Below, piece after piece: positions 8,289-18,027 of a stretch of 64,000 nucleotides of DNA. Source of the DNA: Rhodanobacter sp. 7MK24 (lineage in GTDB: Bacteria > Pseudomonadota > Gammaproteobacteria > Xanthomonadales > Rhodanobacteraceae); contig NZ_JACYXL010000001.1 in assembly GCF_014842995.1 (NCBI RefSeq), forward strand, positions 187,183-251,182. The letters run 5' to 3'. Both the position numbers and the translations under genes were made by a program. The first letter of the stretch is position 1. Each line of letters opens with the position of its first letter. The notes below the pieces were generated by a model, which was given only the letters and a program-made list of their open reading frames with translations, had not been told where the DNA came from and searched no databases.

Positions 8289-8453
8289 GAGCGTGGGCGG
8301 TAGAAGCCGTCCAGGCTGCGAAGCCCGCCACGCAGTCCATTTTCCCGCCGCTTCTTGGCCCATAGCGCCGACTATGGGCCGGCGAACCGTCGAAAAACTG
8401 TCCTCGCGCGACAGGCTTCTCGCCGCGAACGTTTCTACCGCCCACGCTCCTAG
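8285..8453. repeat. 169-nt near-complete inverted repeat carrying the stop codons of both flanking genes
   Basis: The outer arms are a perfect 21-bp inverted repeat (8285-8305 and 8433-8453), beginning CTAGGAGCGTGGGCGG. The two centres coincide: the inner arms GGCCCATAG (8357-8365) and CTATGGGCC (8372-8380) are also perfect. The intervening arms align imperfectly over most of their length, so the entire segment can fold into one long hairpin. TAG at 8286-8288 ends pit, and CTA at 8450-8452 is the stop of the reverse-strand gene. It could be a bidirectional terminator or a MITE/REP-like mobile palindrome; there is no coding capacity. Confidence 0.8.
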
Positions 8454-8854
8454 AACGCGTCGCTGCCGCTGGCGACCAGTTGTTCGAGCTGGTCGCCCAA
8501 CCGGCCCAGTTCCACGATCAAGCGCTGCAGCTCGCCCTCATCGAGCAATTCGTAGGGGCGGTTTTCGCACAGGTGCAGGTAGGGCGCGCCATCCAGGTCG
8601 GCCACGGCGAGGAAGCCGCAGCGCTGCTCCCAGTTGAAGCGCAGGCAGCGCTGCGCATCCGTGCCCGCCAACGGGCCTATGGGCGTGGAGATGCGCAGAT
8701 AGCGGTGGCCCGATTCGGTTTCCAGTTCGGCCAGATAGATGCCCTGATGGCGGCCATGCGGCAGGCTCAGATCGAAGCTGATGAGGTAGGGATCGTTCTG
8801 GCGCAGCCCGTGCAAGCTGCCCAGGTGGGAACGCACGGCTTCGAAGTGGTGCAT
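8450..8854 (-). CDS. Hypothetical protein
   Basis: No family recognised with confidence. The 134-residue cytoplasmic product lacks signal or membrane segments. Its first hundred residues look like a mixed alpha/beta fold (YLISFDLSL, HQGIYLAELE, YLRISTPIG, CGFLAVADLDGAPYLHLCENRPYELLD) and the end is an amphipathic helix (ELQRLIVELGRLGDQLEQLV). The alternation of strands and a terminal helix resembles small chaperone-like (CesT/YbjN-type) folds, but that is only an impression. It is convergent with pit and its stop lies in the inverted-repeat element. Confidence 0.6.
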   Translation of the reverse strand: MHHFEAVRSHLGSLHGLRQNDPYLISFDLSLPHGRHQGIYLAELETESGHRYLRISTPIGPLAGTDAQRCLRFNWEQRCGFLAVADLDGAPYLHLCENRPYELLDEGELQRLIVELGRLGDQLEQLVASGSDAF

Positions 8855-8933
8855 AGGTTGCCCCCGAGGCTGACCATGGCGCTGCTACTCTGACACGTTT
8901 GCCACCCGGCTTGGTCAAGGCTCTGTTATCGCC

Positions 8934-9269
8934 ATGCAAGACAGCCACGCCCGCGTCTATGCCGCCATCGCCGCGATTCCACCCGGGCGCGTGGCCAGCT
9001 ACGGCGCCATTGCCGCCCGTGCCGGCCTGCCGGGGCGGGCGCGGCTGGTTGGCAAGCTGCTGGGCGAAGTGCCCGATGGCATGGAGTTGCCGTGGTTCCG
9101 CGTCCTGCGTTCCTCGGGCGAGATCGCCCTGCCCAAGGGCAGCCGCGGCTTCCGCGAACAGGTGCGGCGGTTGCGCGCCGAGGGTGTGGAAGTGAAGAAC
9201 GGCCGCGTGGCGCTCAGCGCGTTCGGGCTGGATGCCGATCTCGACCGTGCGCTGTGGGGCGCTATTTGA
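8934..9269 (+). CDS. Alkyltransferase-like protein (ATL, MGMT family)
   Basis: DNA-repair protein of the ATL family, related to O6-alkylguanine methyltransferases but non-enzymatic. ATLs bind O6-alkylguanine in DNA and hand the lesion to nucleotide excision repair. In the 111-residue product the MGMT active-site motif PCHRV is replaced by PWFRVL at residues 53-58, so the reactive cysteine is a tryptophan (Trp54). The arginine finger region GRARLVG (about 34-40) and the DNA-binding tyrosine motif VASYGAIAARAG (20-31) are kept. The usual ATL motif is PWHRV; here the His is a Phe. Confidence 0.88.
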   Translation: MQDSHARVYAAIAAIPPGRVASYGAIAARAGLPGRARLVGKLLGEVPDGMELPWFRVLRSSGEIALPKGSRGFREQVRRLRAEGVEVKNGRVALSAFGLDADLDRALWGAI

Positions 9270-9375
9270 GCGGGGTCGCAGCGAATCAGGTCGACGCGAT
9301 GCCGGCCGCACCGAACGCGGCGGGGCCATGCATACGTTTCGAATCCTGTTTTCGAATGCTGCGCGACCGAGCCCG

Positions 9376-9954
9376 TCAGCCCAGGCGGGTGCGCCACAGC
9401 AGCAGCCATGACGTGCCCCACAGCACTGCAGCCATCACCAAGCCCACGCATAGCAGGCGCAGCGCCATGTCGGGAATCAGCAGGCAGGCAAGGACGCCGA
9501 GTACGCTGAAGATGCCGGTGCCGTAATAGATCGGTGCGGCGAATACGCGGGCCAGCGGCAGAAAGTGGATGCCGACGATGAGTGCCGCCGTCGCGGGTAT
9601 CCACAGCCCCAGTCCGCCGCGCGCAAGCAACACCGAGCTGATGGCGATCAGCGCGGCCTCGGCTCCGAAGATGATGCCGAACCAGATGCCGGCGCGTTTG
9701 CCGGCTGCGGATGCGGCTGGGTCGTCGGCGCTGCGGGTTCGGCGCGTTGCCAACAGGCGGGCGGCGCACAGGCCGAGCAGGGCGATGGTTGCGACCATGG
9801 CGCCCGGTATGGCCCAGGCGGAGCGGGCGTTCCAGTTGAGCAGCGCGGCAAAACACCAGGCCGCACCGCCTGCACCGAGCACGGTCGCGCCGCTGAGGAT
9901 GCCGCGCGTACGCGCCACGTTCGTTTCGTCCACTTTTCCCAGTAGCAGCGACAT
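9376..9954 (-). CDS. Hypothetical multi-pass membrane protein
   Basis: No named function. The 192-residue product is dominated by six hydrophobic helices (about residues 22-40, 47-68, 88-105, 113-130, 142-160, 165-187) with a short arginine-rich loop near 66-80. The N-terminal motif MSLLLGKVDETNVARTRG precedes the first helix. It stands alone on the reverse strand between the ATL gene and phaZ, with 220 nt upstream that may hold its promoter. Location in the inner membrane is inferred from hydrophobicity only. Confidence 0.6.
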   Translation of the reverse strand: MSLLLGKVDETNVARTRGILSGATVLGAGGAAWCFAALLNWNARSAWAIPGAMVATIALLGLCAARLLATRRTRSADDPAASAAGKRAGIWFGIIFGAEAALIAISSVLLARGGLGLWIPATAALIVGIHFLPLARVFAAPIYYGTGIFSVLGVLACLLIPDMALRLLCVGLVMAAVLWGTSWLLLWRTRLG

Positions 9955-10174
9955 GGCAGGTACCCCGTCAAGGCATCGGAAGAAGCGGATGCGCTACGTC
10001 GCGCACCCAGCCGGATGCGGTGATTCTGCGAGCCTCGCCCCTGCGCCGGCAGTGACGCTTGTCATCCGCTTGCCGTGAAACCAGGCAGGAGGCGGAGCGC
10101 CGTGTCGGCATGGGTATCGTCACGTCCCCTGTTCGAAAACGGGTTGGGTAGCGCGTATTTGTCCTGCCTGTCGC

Positions 10175-11428
10175 TCAGACCGTCGGCTTGTCGAAGCGAC
10201 GGATGAAGTCGCGCACCTGCGGATAGACGATCTCGCGCCAGCGTCGGCCGCTGAAGATGCCGTAGTGGCCGGCACCCTCGATCACCTTGTGCGCCCGGCG
10301 CTTGGCCGGGATGCTGCTGCACAGATCGTGCGCGGCCTGGGTCTGGCCGAGGCCGGAGATGTCGTCCAGCTCGCCTTCCACGGTGAACAGGGCGCTGGTC
10401 CTGATCGCGGCAGGCGTCACGCGCTCGCCGTTCACGTCCCACAGGCCGCGCGGCAGCAGGAACTGCTGGAACACCGCTGCGATGGTGTCGAGATAGAACT
10501 CCGCCGGCAGGTCGAGCACGGCGTTGTATTCGTCGTAGAACTTGCGGTGCGACTGGGCGTCGTCCAGGTCGCCGCGCAGCAGGTTCTCGTAGAAATCCCA
10601 GTGCGATTGCAGATGGCGGCCCGGATTCATCGCGATGAATCCGGCATGCTGCAGGAAGCCTGGATACACCTCGCGACCGCGGCCGGGATAGTTCGGCGGC
10701 ACGGTGTGGATCACGCTGCCCTTGAACCACGACAGCGGTTGCGTAGTGGCGAGATTGTTGACGCTGGTTGGGCTGCGCCGCGGGTCGATCGGGCCGCCCA
10801 TCATGGTAAGGCTGCGCGGCGTGGGCTCGCCGCGCGCCGCCATCAGCGATACCGCTGCCAGCACCGGTACGGTGGGCTGGCATACCGAGATCACGTGCAG
10901 CGATTCGGCGCCGATATGGCGGATGAAGCGCTCGATCAACGCCACGTAGTCGTCCAGTCCGAACGGTCCCGCCTCTGCCGGCACCATGCGCGCGTCCACC
11001 CAGTCGGTGACGTACACCTTGTGCTCGCGCAACAGGGTGCGCACGGTGTCGCGCAACAGGGTGGCGTGGTGCCCGGACAGCGGTGCGACCACCAGCACTA
11101 CCGGGTCGTTCTTCATCGTCTCGACGATGGCCTGCTCGTCGCTGAAGCGCTTGAAGCGCTTCAGCTGGCAAAACGGCGTATCCAGCGCCACGCGCTCGAT
11201 CACCGCGATCTCATGGCCGTGCGCTTCGACCTGATGGATGCCGAAAGCCGGCTTCTCGTAATCCTTGCCGAGGCGATGGATCAGCTCATAGCCGGCGGCC
11301 AGCCGTTGCGTGGCAGGCCAGGAGGCGAACGGGTTGTTCGCATCGTTGAGCATCTGCGCGCTGGCGTCGGCGAAATGGCTGAGCGGGCCCAGGAAGGCGC
11401 GTTGCCACTCGTGGATCTGATAGAGCAT
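10175..11428 (-). CDS. phaZ: Intracellular polyhydroxyalkanoate (PHB) depolymerase
   Basis: Cytoplasmic alpha/beta-hydrolase that mobilises native PHB granules. The 417-residue length matches the PhaZ1 family. The catalytic triad is visible as Cys183 in SVCQPTVP, which replaces the serine of the lipase box as in Ralstonia PhaZ1, an Asp in VEGELDDISG (about residue 355), and His in EGAGHYGIFSG (about 388). The N-terminal MLYQIHEWQRAFLGPLS is typical and fixes the start at 11428. No PHA synthase or phasin gene is in the window. Monocistronic by position; downstream is a membrane protein gene 220 nt away. Confidence 0.94.
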   Translation of the reverse strand: MLYQIHEWQRAFLGPLSHFADASAQMLNDANNPFASWPATQRLAAGYELIHRLGKDYEKPAFGIHQVEAHGHEIAVIERVALDTPFCQLKRFKRFSDEQAIVETMKNDPVVLVVAPLSGHHATLLRDTVRTLLREHKVYVTDWVDARMVPAEAGPFGLDDYVALIERFIRHIGAESLHVISVCQPTVPVLAAVSLMAARGEPTPRSLTMMGGPIDPRRSPTSVNNLATTQPLSWFKGSVIHTVPPNYPGRGREVYPGFLQHAGFIAMNPGRHLQSHWDFYENLLRGDLDDAQSHRKFYDEYNAVLDLPAEFYLDTIAAVFQQFLLPRGLWDVNGERVTPAAIRTSALFTVEGELDDISGLGQTQAAHDLCSSIPAKRRAHKVIEGAGHYGIFSGRRWREIVYPQVRDFIRRFDKPTV

Positions 11429-11514
11429 GAGGCGATCCGCCTGGCTAAAAGTTCGCCATTTTAGCGCGGACCGCCGATTTCTGCTGCGCCGCCGCATGAC
11501 GGCCGCCGGATCGC

Positions 11515-12012
11515 TCAGGAGGCGGGCAGGCGACGTACTTCGGTATCCGCGGCGATGTCGTGCAGCGCACGGCGGCGCGGATCGAGCAACGCCACCCCGA
11601 ACCACAAGGCCCACGCAGCCAGCACCGCCCACAGCGTCGTGTGCAGGCCGAGCGTCGGCTCCAGCGCCAGCAGCAGCATGGGCGCGGCGGCCGCCGATAC
11701 GCGAACCACGGCTTGCAGCAAGCTGATCGTGCCGCCGTCGTCGCGGCTCACCCGGATGCGCCAGGGACGCATGCCGACGGTCTGGCCGCCGCGCCGCCAG
11801 GAAGCGACGAAGTACGCAGCCACCACCACGCATTGCAGTGCCTGATACCACAGCGGAACCATGGCATGCGTGCCAGTGGCGATCAGCTCGCCGCCGGTGG
11901 CGAGCTGACACAGCAGGCCGACCACCATCACGATCGCGACCACGATCAGGAGGTCGTAGACCAGCGCGACCAGGCGACGCCACAGCGGGCAGGGCAGGTT
12001 GGCGGCGTTCAT
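11515..12012 (-). CDS. RDD family membrane protein
   Basis: Inner-membrane protein of the RDD family (165 residues), often linked to solute or ion transport but without a defined role here. Family markers are RRLVALVYDLLIVVAI at 12-27 (Arg and Asp in helix 1), the loop GQTVGMRPWRIRV at about 77-89, and DPRRRALHDIAADTEV near the C-terminus, which has the conserved Arg/Asp pattern after the last helix. Three or four membrane helices are seen. It is divergent from xerD with only 26 nt between start codons, so their promoters must overlap the coding ends. Confidence 0.85.
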   Translation of the reverse strand: MNAANLPCPLWRRLVALVYDLLIVVAIVMVVGLLCQLATGGELIATGTHAMVPLWYQALQCVVVAAYFVASWRRGGQTVGMRPWRIRVSRDDGGTISLLQAVVRVSAAAAPMLLLALEPTLGLHTTLWAVLAAWALWFGVALLDPRRRALHDIAADTEVRRLPAS

Positions 12013-12038
12013 CGGGCGGCTTGCACTCGCTTGGCGCC

Positions 12039-12971
12039 ATGTCCAGCATGGCGCGCATGAAGAAGGAAGATTCTCCCAGTATCGCCGAAGCAGATGCCGC
12101 GAACATCGACGCCTTCATCGAGCGCGTGTGGTCGGAGGACGGCCTCGCCGACCGCACGCTGGAGGCGTATCGCCGCGATCTCGAAGCGCTTGCGCGCTGG
12201 CTGGCCGGGCGCGGGCGATCGCTGCACGATGCGCGGCGCGAGGACATTTCCGCCTACCACGGCATGCAGCCGGCGGCGGTGCGCTCGATGGCGCGGCGGC
12301 AATCGGCATTTCGCCGCTACTACGCGCTCCGTTCACGCGAGACGCCGGGTGCAGACGACCCCACGTTGCTGATCGAGCGTCCGCGCATGCCGCGCAGCCT
12401 GCCCAAGGCGCTGGCCGAGCGCGAGATCGAGGCCCTGCTGAACGCGCCGGACACCGACGGCATGTTGGGCCTGCGTGATCGCGCGATGCTGGAGCTGATG
12501 TACGCCTCGGGCCTGCGTGTGTCCGAACTGGTGGAGTTGCCGCTGGCCGCGTTGAACCCGCGGCAGGGTGTGCTGCGCATCACCGGCAAGGGCGGCAAGG
12601 ATCGTCTCGTGCCGGTGGGCGAGGTCGCGCTGGGTTGGATCGAGAACTATCTCGCGAGCGCGCGGCCCGCGCTGGCGAGAGGACGCCAGCCCGTGGCGCT
12701 GTTCCTCAGCAAGCGTGGCGAAGGCATGACGCGGCAGATGTTCTGGACGCTGGTGAAACGCCATGCGCTCAAGGTCGGCATCCAGTCGAAGCGCATCTCG
12801 CCGCACGTGTTGCGCCACTCCTTCGCCACCCATCTGCTCAACCACGGCGCGGACCTGCGCGCACTGCAGATGCTGCTGGGCCATAGCGCGCTCAGCACCA
12901 CGCAGATCTACACCCTGGTCGCGAAGGAGGGGTTGAAGCGGCTGCATGCACAGCACCATCCGCGTGGTTGA
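12039..12971 (+). CDS. xerD: Site-specific tyrosine recombinase XerD
   Basis: Tyrosine recombinase that, with XerC, resolves chromosome dimers at dif during FtsK-driven segregation. The 310 residues hold a SAM-like N-terminal core-binding domain (about 20-105) and the catalytic domain. The catalytic set is complete: Arg160 (SGLRVSEL), Lys184 (TGKGGK), His256 and Arg259 (HVLRHSF), His282 (LLGHS) and nucleophile Tyr291 (QIYTLV). Start 12039 gives a slightly extended N-terminus; ATG at 12048 or 12057 are alternatives. It is followed by dsbC as in E. coli (xerD-dsbC-recJ), which supports XerD over XerC. Confidence 0.93.
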   Translation: MSSMARMKKEDSPSIAEADAANIDAFIERVWSEDGLADRTLEAYRRDLEALARWLAGRGRSLHDARREDISAYHGMQPAAVRSMARRQSAFRRYYALRSRETPGADDPTLLIERPRMPRSLPKALAEREIEALLNAPDTDGMLGLRDRAMLELMYASGLRVSELVELPLAALNPRQGVLRITGKGGKDRLVPVGEVALGWIENYLASARPALARGRQPVALFLSKRGEGMTRQMFWTLVKRHALKVGIQSKRISPHVLRHSFATHLLNHGADLRALQMLLGHSALSTTQIYTLVAKEGLKRLHAQHHPRG

Positions 12972-13050
12972 GACGCCGGTTCACAGGCGAGAAGGGCGGT
13001 TGTGCGAAAATCGGGACGCTGCCGTCTCCCCGCGGCCATCGAGGTGCAAG

Positions 13051-13824
13051 ATGTTGAAGAAGTTGTTGCTGGCCGCGTGCGTCAGCGGATTCGTCCTGAC
13101 TGCCTGTGCGGCCGGCAACTCCGCTGCGGCCACGACGCTGGGTAGTGGCGTCGACGCATCCGCGGTGCAGGTGGTGCAGCGGGCACTCGCCAAGCTGGCG
13201 CCGGGCGTGCAGGTGGACGTGGTGAACCGTGCGCCGCTGCCCGGTTTCTACCAGGTGATCGCCTCCGGCCAGCTGCTTTACGTGAGCGCCGACGGCAAGT
13301 ACCTGATGAACGGCGAACTGGTCGATCTCGACGCGAAGAAGAGCGTCAACGATGCCGCGTGGGCGGCGTTTCGCAAGGCCGAGCTGGCCAAGGTGCCGGC
13401 AGCCGCGCGCATCGAGTACGCACCCGCCAATCCGAAATACCGCATCACCGTGTTCACCGACGTCACCTGCCCGTATTGCCGGGTACTGCACGAACACATG
13501 GCCGAGCTGAACCAGGCCGGCATCGCGGTCGACTACATGGCATGGCCGCGCTCGGGCGTGGAAGACGAGACGGGACGCCCCACGGAAACCTACAAGGCCA
13601 TGGTGTCGGCCTGGTGTGCCGCCGACCCCAAGGCCGCGCTCGATGGTGCGTTTGCCGGGCGCGAACCCAAGCCCGCCAGTTGCGCCAACCCTGTGCAGCA
13701 GGAGTTTGATCTGGGCATGCGGCTGGGCGTCAACGGCACGCCGGCCATCTTTACCGCCAGCGGGCGCCAGATTGGGGGCTATCTCACGCCGTTGCAGTTG
13801 CTGCAGGCGTTGCAGAAGGATTGA
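13051..13824 (+). CDS. dsbC: Thiol:disulfide isomerase DsbC, predicted lipoprotein
   Basis: Periplasmic disulfide isomerase of the DsbC/DsbG family (257 residues) that rearranges wrong disulfides in exported proteins. It has an N-terminal dimerisation domain (about 35-105) and a thioredoxin fold with active site CPYC at residues 140-143 and the cis-Pro segment GVNGTPAIF near the C-terminus. The signal sequence ends in the lipobox LTAC (Cys19), so the protein is predicted to be lipid-anchored, unlike soluble E. coli DsbC. CPYC is the DsbG-type active site, so a DsbG-like role is possible. Start 13051 chosen for the clean signal peptide. Confidence 0.9.
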   Translation: MLKKLLLAACVSGFVLTACAAGNSAAATTLGSGVDASAVQVVQRALAKLAPGVQVDVVNRAPLPGFYQVIASGQLLYVSADGKYLMNGELVDLDAKKSVNDAAWAAFRKAELAKVPAAARIEYAPANPKYRITVFTDVTCPYCRVLHEHMAELNQAGIAVDYMAWPRSGVEDETGRPTETYKAMVSAWCAADPKAALDGAFAGREPKPASCANPVQQEFDLGMRLGVNGTPAIFTASGRQIGGYLTPLQLLQALQKD

Positions 13825-14040
13825 GCTGGTGCAGGCAGTCGCCGGAAACCGCTCCGTCGCTTGCAACAAAATCCCGAACCTGCAACGAAAAGCGCCAAAA
13901 GACCGCCAAAACGCCATGCAGGCGAGCCGCCGCGGCTCCTCGGTCGCACAAACATCCGGGAGAGCACCCCTCCCCCGGTTATGCCGTACTGCAGCATCAG
14001 CTAGAATGTGCGTTTCCACTCGCATAGCTCCGTTCCCCGC

Positions 14041-17000
14041 ATGATCGCACTCGACGGGCAGAGCGCCCTTTCGTCCTTCCGCCTCGAACGCCTCAACGCC
14101 CGCCTCGATGCACTGCATCGCGGGGCGCACGTGCAGGCGGCCTGGTACGTGTATTTCCTCGATGCCGCCGCGCCGCCGGAGGGTGCGTTGCGCCAGCGCC
14201 TGCTGGAAGTACTGGAGGCCAAGGATGCCGCTCCCGCACCGGCCACGCTCTGGGTAGTGCCACGGCTGGGCACGATCTCGCCATGGTCGAGCAAGGCCAC
14301 CGACATCCTGCATGGCGCCGGTTTCGACCTGCGCCGGGTGGAGCGCGGAATGGCGTGGCAGCTCGCCGGCATGCCTGCGGCGAATACGCCTGCCCACGAC
14401 GCGGTGCTGAGTCTCCTGCACGACGCGATGACCCAGTCGGTGCTGGATTCGCTGGCTGGCGCGCAGAGCCTGTTCCTTGCCGGCCAGCCAGGCGATCTGG
14501 TGCATATCGCGCTGGGTGGCGACGCCGGGGCGGCGCTTTCGCGGGCAAACAAGGAACTGGGCCTGGCGCTGGCCGAGGACGAAATCGACTATCTCGCCGC
14601 GCGGTACGCCGAACTGGGCCGCGACCCTACCGACGCCGAGCTTTTCATGTTCGCCCAGGCGAACTCCGAGCACTGCCGCCACAAGGTGTTCAACGCCAGC
14701 TGGACGGTGGACGGTCAGGAACAGGACAAGAGCCTGTTCGCCATGATCAAGAACACGCACCAGCATTCGCCCGCTCACACGTTGTCCGCCTACAAGGACA
14801 ACGCGGCGGTGATCGAAGGCAGCATCGGCAAGCGCTTTTTCAGCGACGAGAGCGGTGTGTGGCGCGCGCGCGAAGAGCAGATCGACTACGCGATCAAGGT
14901 CGAGACGCACAACCATCCCACCGCCATCGCGCCGTGGCCCGGCGCTGCGACGGGTGCCGGTGGCGAGATCCGCGATGAAGGCGCGACCGGCCGTGGCGCC
15001 AAGCCCAAGGCCGGCCTTACCGGCTTCTCGGTATCCGATCTGCGCATCCCCGGTCGTCCGCAGCCGTGGGAAGTGGATCGCCCGTTGCCGCCGCGCATGG
15101 CCAGCGCGTTCGAGATCATGCGCGACGGCCCGCTGGGTGCCGCGGCGTTCAACAACGAATTCGGCCGTCCGTGCCTCGGCGGTTATTTCCGCACCTACGA
15201 GCACGAGACCGGCGAAGCCGGCGTGCGCCGCGGCTACGACAAGCCCATCATGCTGGCGGGCGGTCTCGCCAACATCCGCAGCGCGGATGTGCAGAAGCAC
15301 GAGATCCGGCCCGGCCACGCGGTGATCGTGCTGGGCGGTCCGGCGATGCTGATCGGCCTCGGCGGCGGCGCGGCCTCCTCGGTGGCTTCCGGTGCGTCGA
15401 GCGCCGAGCTGGACTTCGCTTCCGTGCAGCGCGACAACGCCGAGATGGAGCGCCGCTGCCAGCAGGTGATCGACGCCTGCTGGGCGCGCGGCAGCAACAA
15501 TCCCATCGTCAGCATCCACGACGTGGGCGCGGGCGGCCTGTCCAATGCGATTCCCGAACTGCTCAACGATGCCGGCGTGGGCGGCGAGATCGACCTCTCC
15601 AAAGTGCCCTGCGACGATCCTTCGCTGTCGCCGATGCAGGTATGGAGCAACGAGTCGCAGGAACGCTACGTGCTCGGCATCGCGCAGGAAAACCTGCCGG
15701 AGTTCGAGGCGTATTGCGTGCGCGAACGCTGCCCGTACGCCGTGGTCGGCACGGCCACGGAAGCGCGCGTGCTGCGCGTCACCGATCCGCGCCGCGACCT
15801 CACGGTGATCGACCTGCCGATGGACGTGCTGTTCGGCAAGCCGCCGCGCATGCATCGCGAGGCGAAGCGCATCAAGCCGCGCGTGGACCTGGTGCCCGAC
15901 CTCACCGGCATCGGCATGGACGAGGCGCTGTTGCGCGTGCTGCGCCTGCCCACCGTGGGCAGCAAGAGCTTCCTGATCAATATCGGCGACCGCACCGTGG
16001 GCGGCCTCAATCACCGCGACCCGATGGTCGGTCCGTGGCAGGTGCCGGTGGCTGATTGCGCGGTGACGATGGCGGATTTCGACGGCTATCGTGGCGAGGC
16101 GATGGCGATGGCCGAACGCGCGCCGGTGGCGCTGCTCGGCAGTGCCGATGCCGCGCGGCTGGCCGTGGGCGAAGCGATCACCAACCTCGCCGCGGCGCCG
16201 ATTGCTTCGCTGGGCGAGATCCGTTTGTCGGCGAACTGGATGGCTGCGGTGAATCACCCCGGCGACGACGCCGCATTGTTCGATGCGGTGAAGGCCGTCG
16301 GCATGGAGCTGTGCCCGCAGCTGGACATCTCCATTCCGGTGGGCAAGGACTCGCTCTCCATGCAGACCGTGTGGAAGGACGGCGCGACCGCACAACGTAC
16401 TGTTGCGCCGGTGTCGCTGGTCATCACCGGCTTCGCCCGCGTGGACGACGTGCGCCGCACGCTCACGCCGCAGCTCAAGCTCGACCGCGGCGACACCGAC
16501 CTGTGGCTGCTCGACCTCGGCGCCGGCCGCGACCGTCTCGGTGCCTCCGCGCTGACCCAGGTGTTCAACCGCAGCGGCGGCGTGCCGCCGGATCTGGACG
16601 ACGCCAAGCGCCTGCGCTCGCTGTTCGAGCTGGTGCAGGAGGCGAACCGCAGCGGCCTGCTGCTGGCTTACCACGACCGTTCCGACGGCGGCGTCATCGT
16701 CACCCTGCTGGAGATGGCCTTCGCTGGCCACTGCGGCCTGGAAATCCAGCTCGACGGCTGGGCCGACGCCGCGCTGCGCGCGCTGTTCAACGAGGAACTG
16801 GGCGCGGTGCTGCAGGTGGCCAAGGCGAACCGCGAAGCCTTCGAGGCGCTGCTGGTGAAGCACGATCTCGCCGGCATGAGCTATCGCATCGGCCGCCCCA
16901 AGGAGAAGCTGGGCATCAAGCTCTTCGCGGGCGGCGAGACGTTGTTCAAGTGGAACTGGAGCACCTTGTACCGCGCGTGGAACGAAACCAGCCACGCCAT

Positions 17001-17913
17001 GCAGCAGTTGCGCGACAACCCCGCCAGCGCGGACGCCGAACTGGAATGGCGGTTGGACGACGCCGATCCCGGCCTCAATCCCAAGCTCACGTTCGACCCG
17101 GCAGAAGACATCGCCGCGCCGCTGATCCACGCGGCGATCGCCGGTGGCGCGAAGCCGCGCGTGGCGATCCTGCGCGAGCAGGGCGTCAACGGCCAGGTGG
17201 AAATGGCCGCCGCGTTCACCCGCGCCGGCTTCGAGGCGGTGGACGTGCACATGTCCGACCTCGCCAGCGGGCGCATCAAGCTCTCCGACTTCCGCGGTTT
17301 CGCAGCATGCGGCGGCTTCTCCTACGGCGACGTGCTCGGTGCGGGCCGCGGCTGGGCCACTTCGATCCTTTACAACGACTACCTGCGCGCGGAGTTCACC
17401 GCGTTCTTTGCCGACCCGACGAAGTTCGCGCTGGGCGTGTGCAACGGTTGCCAGATGATGAGCCAGCTCAAGGACATCATCCCCGGTGCGCAGCACTGGC
17501 CGAAGTTCCTGCGCAACGCCTCCGAGCAGTACGAGGCGCGCGTGGCGACGCTGGAGTTGCTGGATTCGCCCAGCCTGTTCTTCAAGGGCATGGCCGGTTC
17601 GCGCATCCCGGTGGCGGTGGCGCATGGCGAGGGGCGTGTGCATTTCCCCAACACGTGCAGCCCGTCCAAGGCGCAGGCTGCGGTGCGTTTCGTGGACAAC
17701 CGCGGCAAGCCGACCGAACACTTCCCGCTCAATACCAACGGCTCGCCCGGTGGCCTGGCTGGCTTCACCGCCGCCGATGGCCGCGTGACCATCCTGATGC
17801 CGCATCCGGAGCGCGTGTTCCGCAGTGTGCAGATGAGCTGGCATCCGGAGAAGTGGGGCGAGGATTCGCCGTGGATGCGCATGTTCCGCAACGCTAGGGT
17901 GTGGTGCGGCTGA
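14041..17913 (+). CDS. purL: Phosphoribosylformylglycinamidine synthase PurL
   Basis: Large single-chain FGAM synthase (1290 residues, the usual length for gammaproteobacteria) that converts FGAR and glutamine to FGAM, the fourth step of purine synthesis. Domains in order: N-terminal PurS-like region (1-160), linker, duplicated AIRS-like ATP-binding halves (about 215-970, including [21 protein letters not shown] and [17 protein letters not shown]), and a class I glutamine amidotransferase with Cys1134 (GVCNGCQMM), His1255 and Glu1257 (PHPERVF). Transcribed alone after a 216-nt spacer; a TAGAAT near 14001 could be its -10 box. A hairpin follows the stop. Confidence 0.97.
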   Translation: MIALDGQSALSSFRLERLNARLDALHRGAHVQAAWYVYFLDAAAPPEGALRQRLLEVLEAKDAAPAPATLWVVPRLGTISPWSSKATDILHGAGFDLRRVERGMAWQLAGMPAANTPAHDAVLSLLHDAMTQSVLDSLAGAQSLFLAGQPGDLVHIALGGDAGAALSRANKELGLALAEDEIDYLAARYAELGRDPTDAELFMFAQANSEHCRHKVFNASWTVDGQEQDKSLFAMIKNTHQHSPAHTLSAYKDNAAVIEGSIGKRFFSDESGVWRAREEQIDYAIKVETHNHPTAIAPWPGAATGAGGEIRDEGATGRGAKPKAGLTGFSVSDLRIPGRPQPWEVDRPLPPRMASAFEIMRDGPLGAAAFNNEFGRPCLGGYFRTYEHETGEAGVRRGYDKPIMLAGGLANIRSADVQKHEIRPGHAVIVLGGPAMLIGLGGGAASSVASGASSAELDFASVQRDNAEMERRCQQVIDACWARGSNNPIVSIHDVGAGGLSNAIPELLNDAGVGGEIDLSKVPCDDPSLSPMQVWSNESQERYVLGIAQENLPEFEAYCVRERCPYAVVGTATEARVLRVTDPRRDLTVIDLPMDVLFGKPPRMHREAKRIKPRVDLVPDLTGIGMDEALLRVLRLPTVGSKSFLINIGDRTVGGLNHRDPMVGPWQVPVADCAVTMADFDGYRGEAMAMAERAPVALLGSADAARLAVGEAITNLAAAPIASLGEIRLSANWMAAVNHPGDDAALFDAVKAVGMELCPQLDISIPVGKDSLSMQTVWKDGATAQRTVAPVSLVITGFARVDDVRRTLTPQLKLDRGDTDLWLLDLGAGRDRLGASALTQVFNRSGGVPPDLDDAKRLRSLFELVQEANRSGLLLAYHDRSDGGVIVTLLEMAFAGHCGLEIQLDGWADAALRALFNEELGAVLQVAKANREAFEALLVKHDLAGMSYRIGRPKEKLGIKLFAGGETLFKWNWSTLYRAWNETSHAMQQLRDNPASADAELEWRLDDADPGLNPKLTFDPAEDIAAPLIHAAIAGGAKPRVAILREQGVNGQVEMAAAFTRAGFEAVDVHMSDLASGRIKLSDFRGFAACGGFSYGDVLGAGRGWATSILYNDYLRAEFTAFFADPTKFALGVCNGCQMMSQLKDIIPGAQHWPKFLRNASEQYEARVATLELLDSPSLFFKGMAGSRIPVAVAHGEGRVHFPNTCSPSKAQAAVRFVDNRGKPTEHFPLNTNGSPGGLAGFTAADGRVTILMPHPERVFRSVQMSWHPEKWGEDSPWMRMFRNARVWCG

Positions 17914-17931
17914 GCAAGCCCGCATAAAGGT

Positions 17932-17954
17932 GCCGGTAGCCGATGGCTGCCGGC
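17932..17954 (+). terminator. Hairpin downstream of purL
   Basis: GCCGGTAGCC, loop GAT, GGCTGCCGGC: a 10-bp stem with a single G-T pair and a 3-nt loop, 18 nt after the purL stop. The following GCTTCCTCTCC is pyrimidine-rich but not a true T-run, so terminator strength is uncertain. Confidence 0.55.
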
Positions 17955-18027
17955 GCTTCCTCTCCGGGCGAGACGGAATGGCCGACCTGGTACACCCGCT
18001 GCACATTTCCTGCCGCATACTTGCGCC

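Noticed and set aside
9330-9360. TTCGAATCC resembling a tRNA T-loop
   Set aside because: No acceptor, D or anticodon stems can be formed around it. No tRNA was found in the window.
14002-14040. A purine riboswitch or PurR site before purL
   Set aside because: The 216-nt spacer shows only a weak TAGAAT -10-like box and a loose hairpin; there is no purine aptamer core and no PurR consensus.
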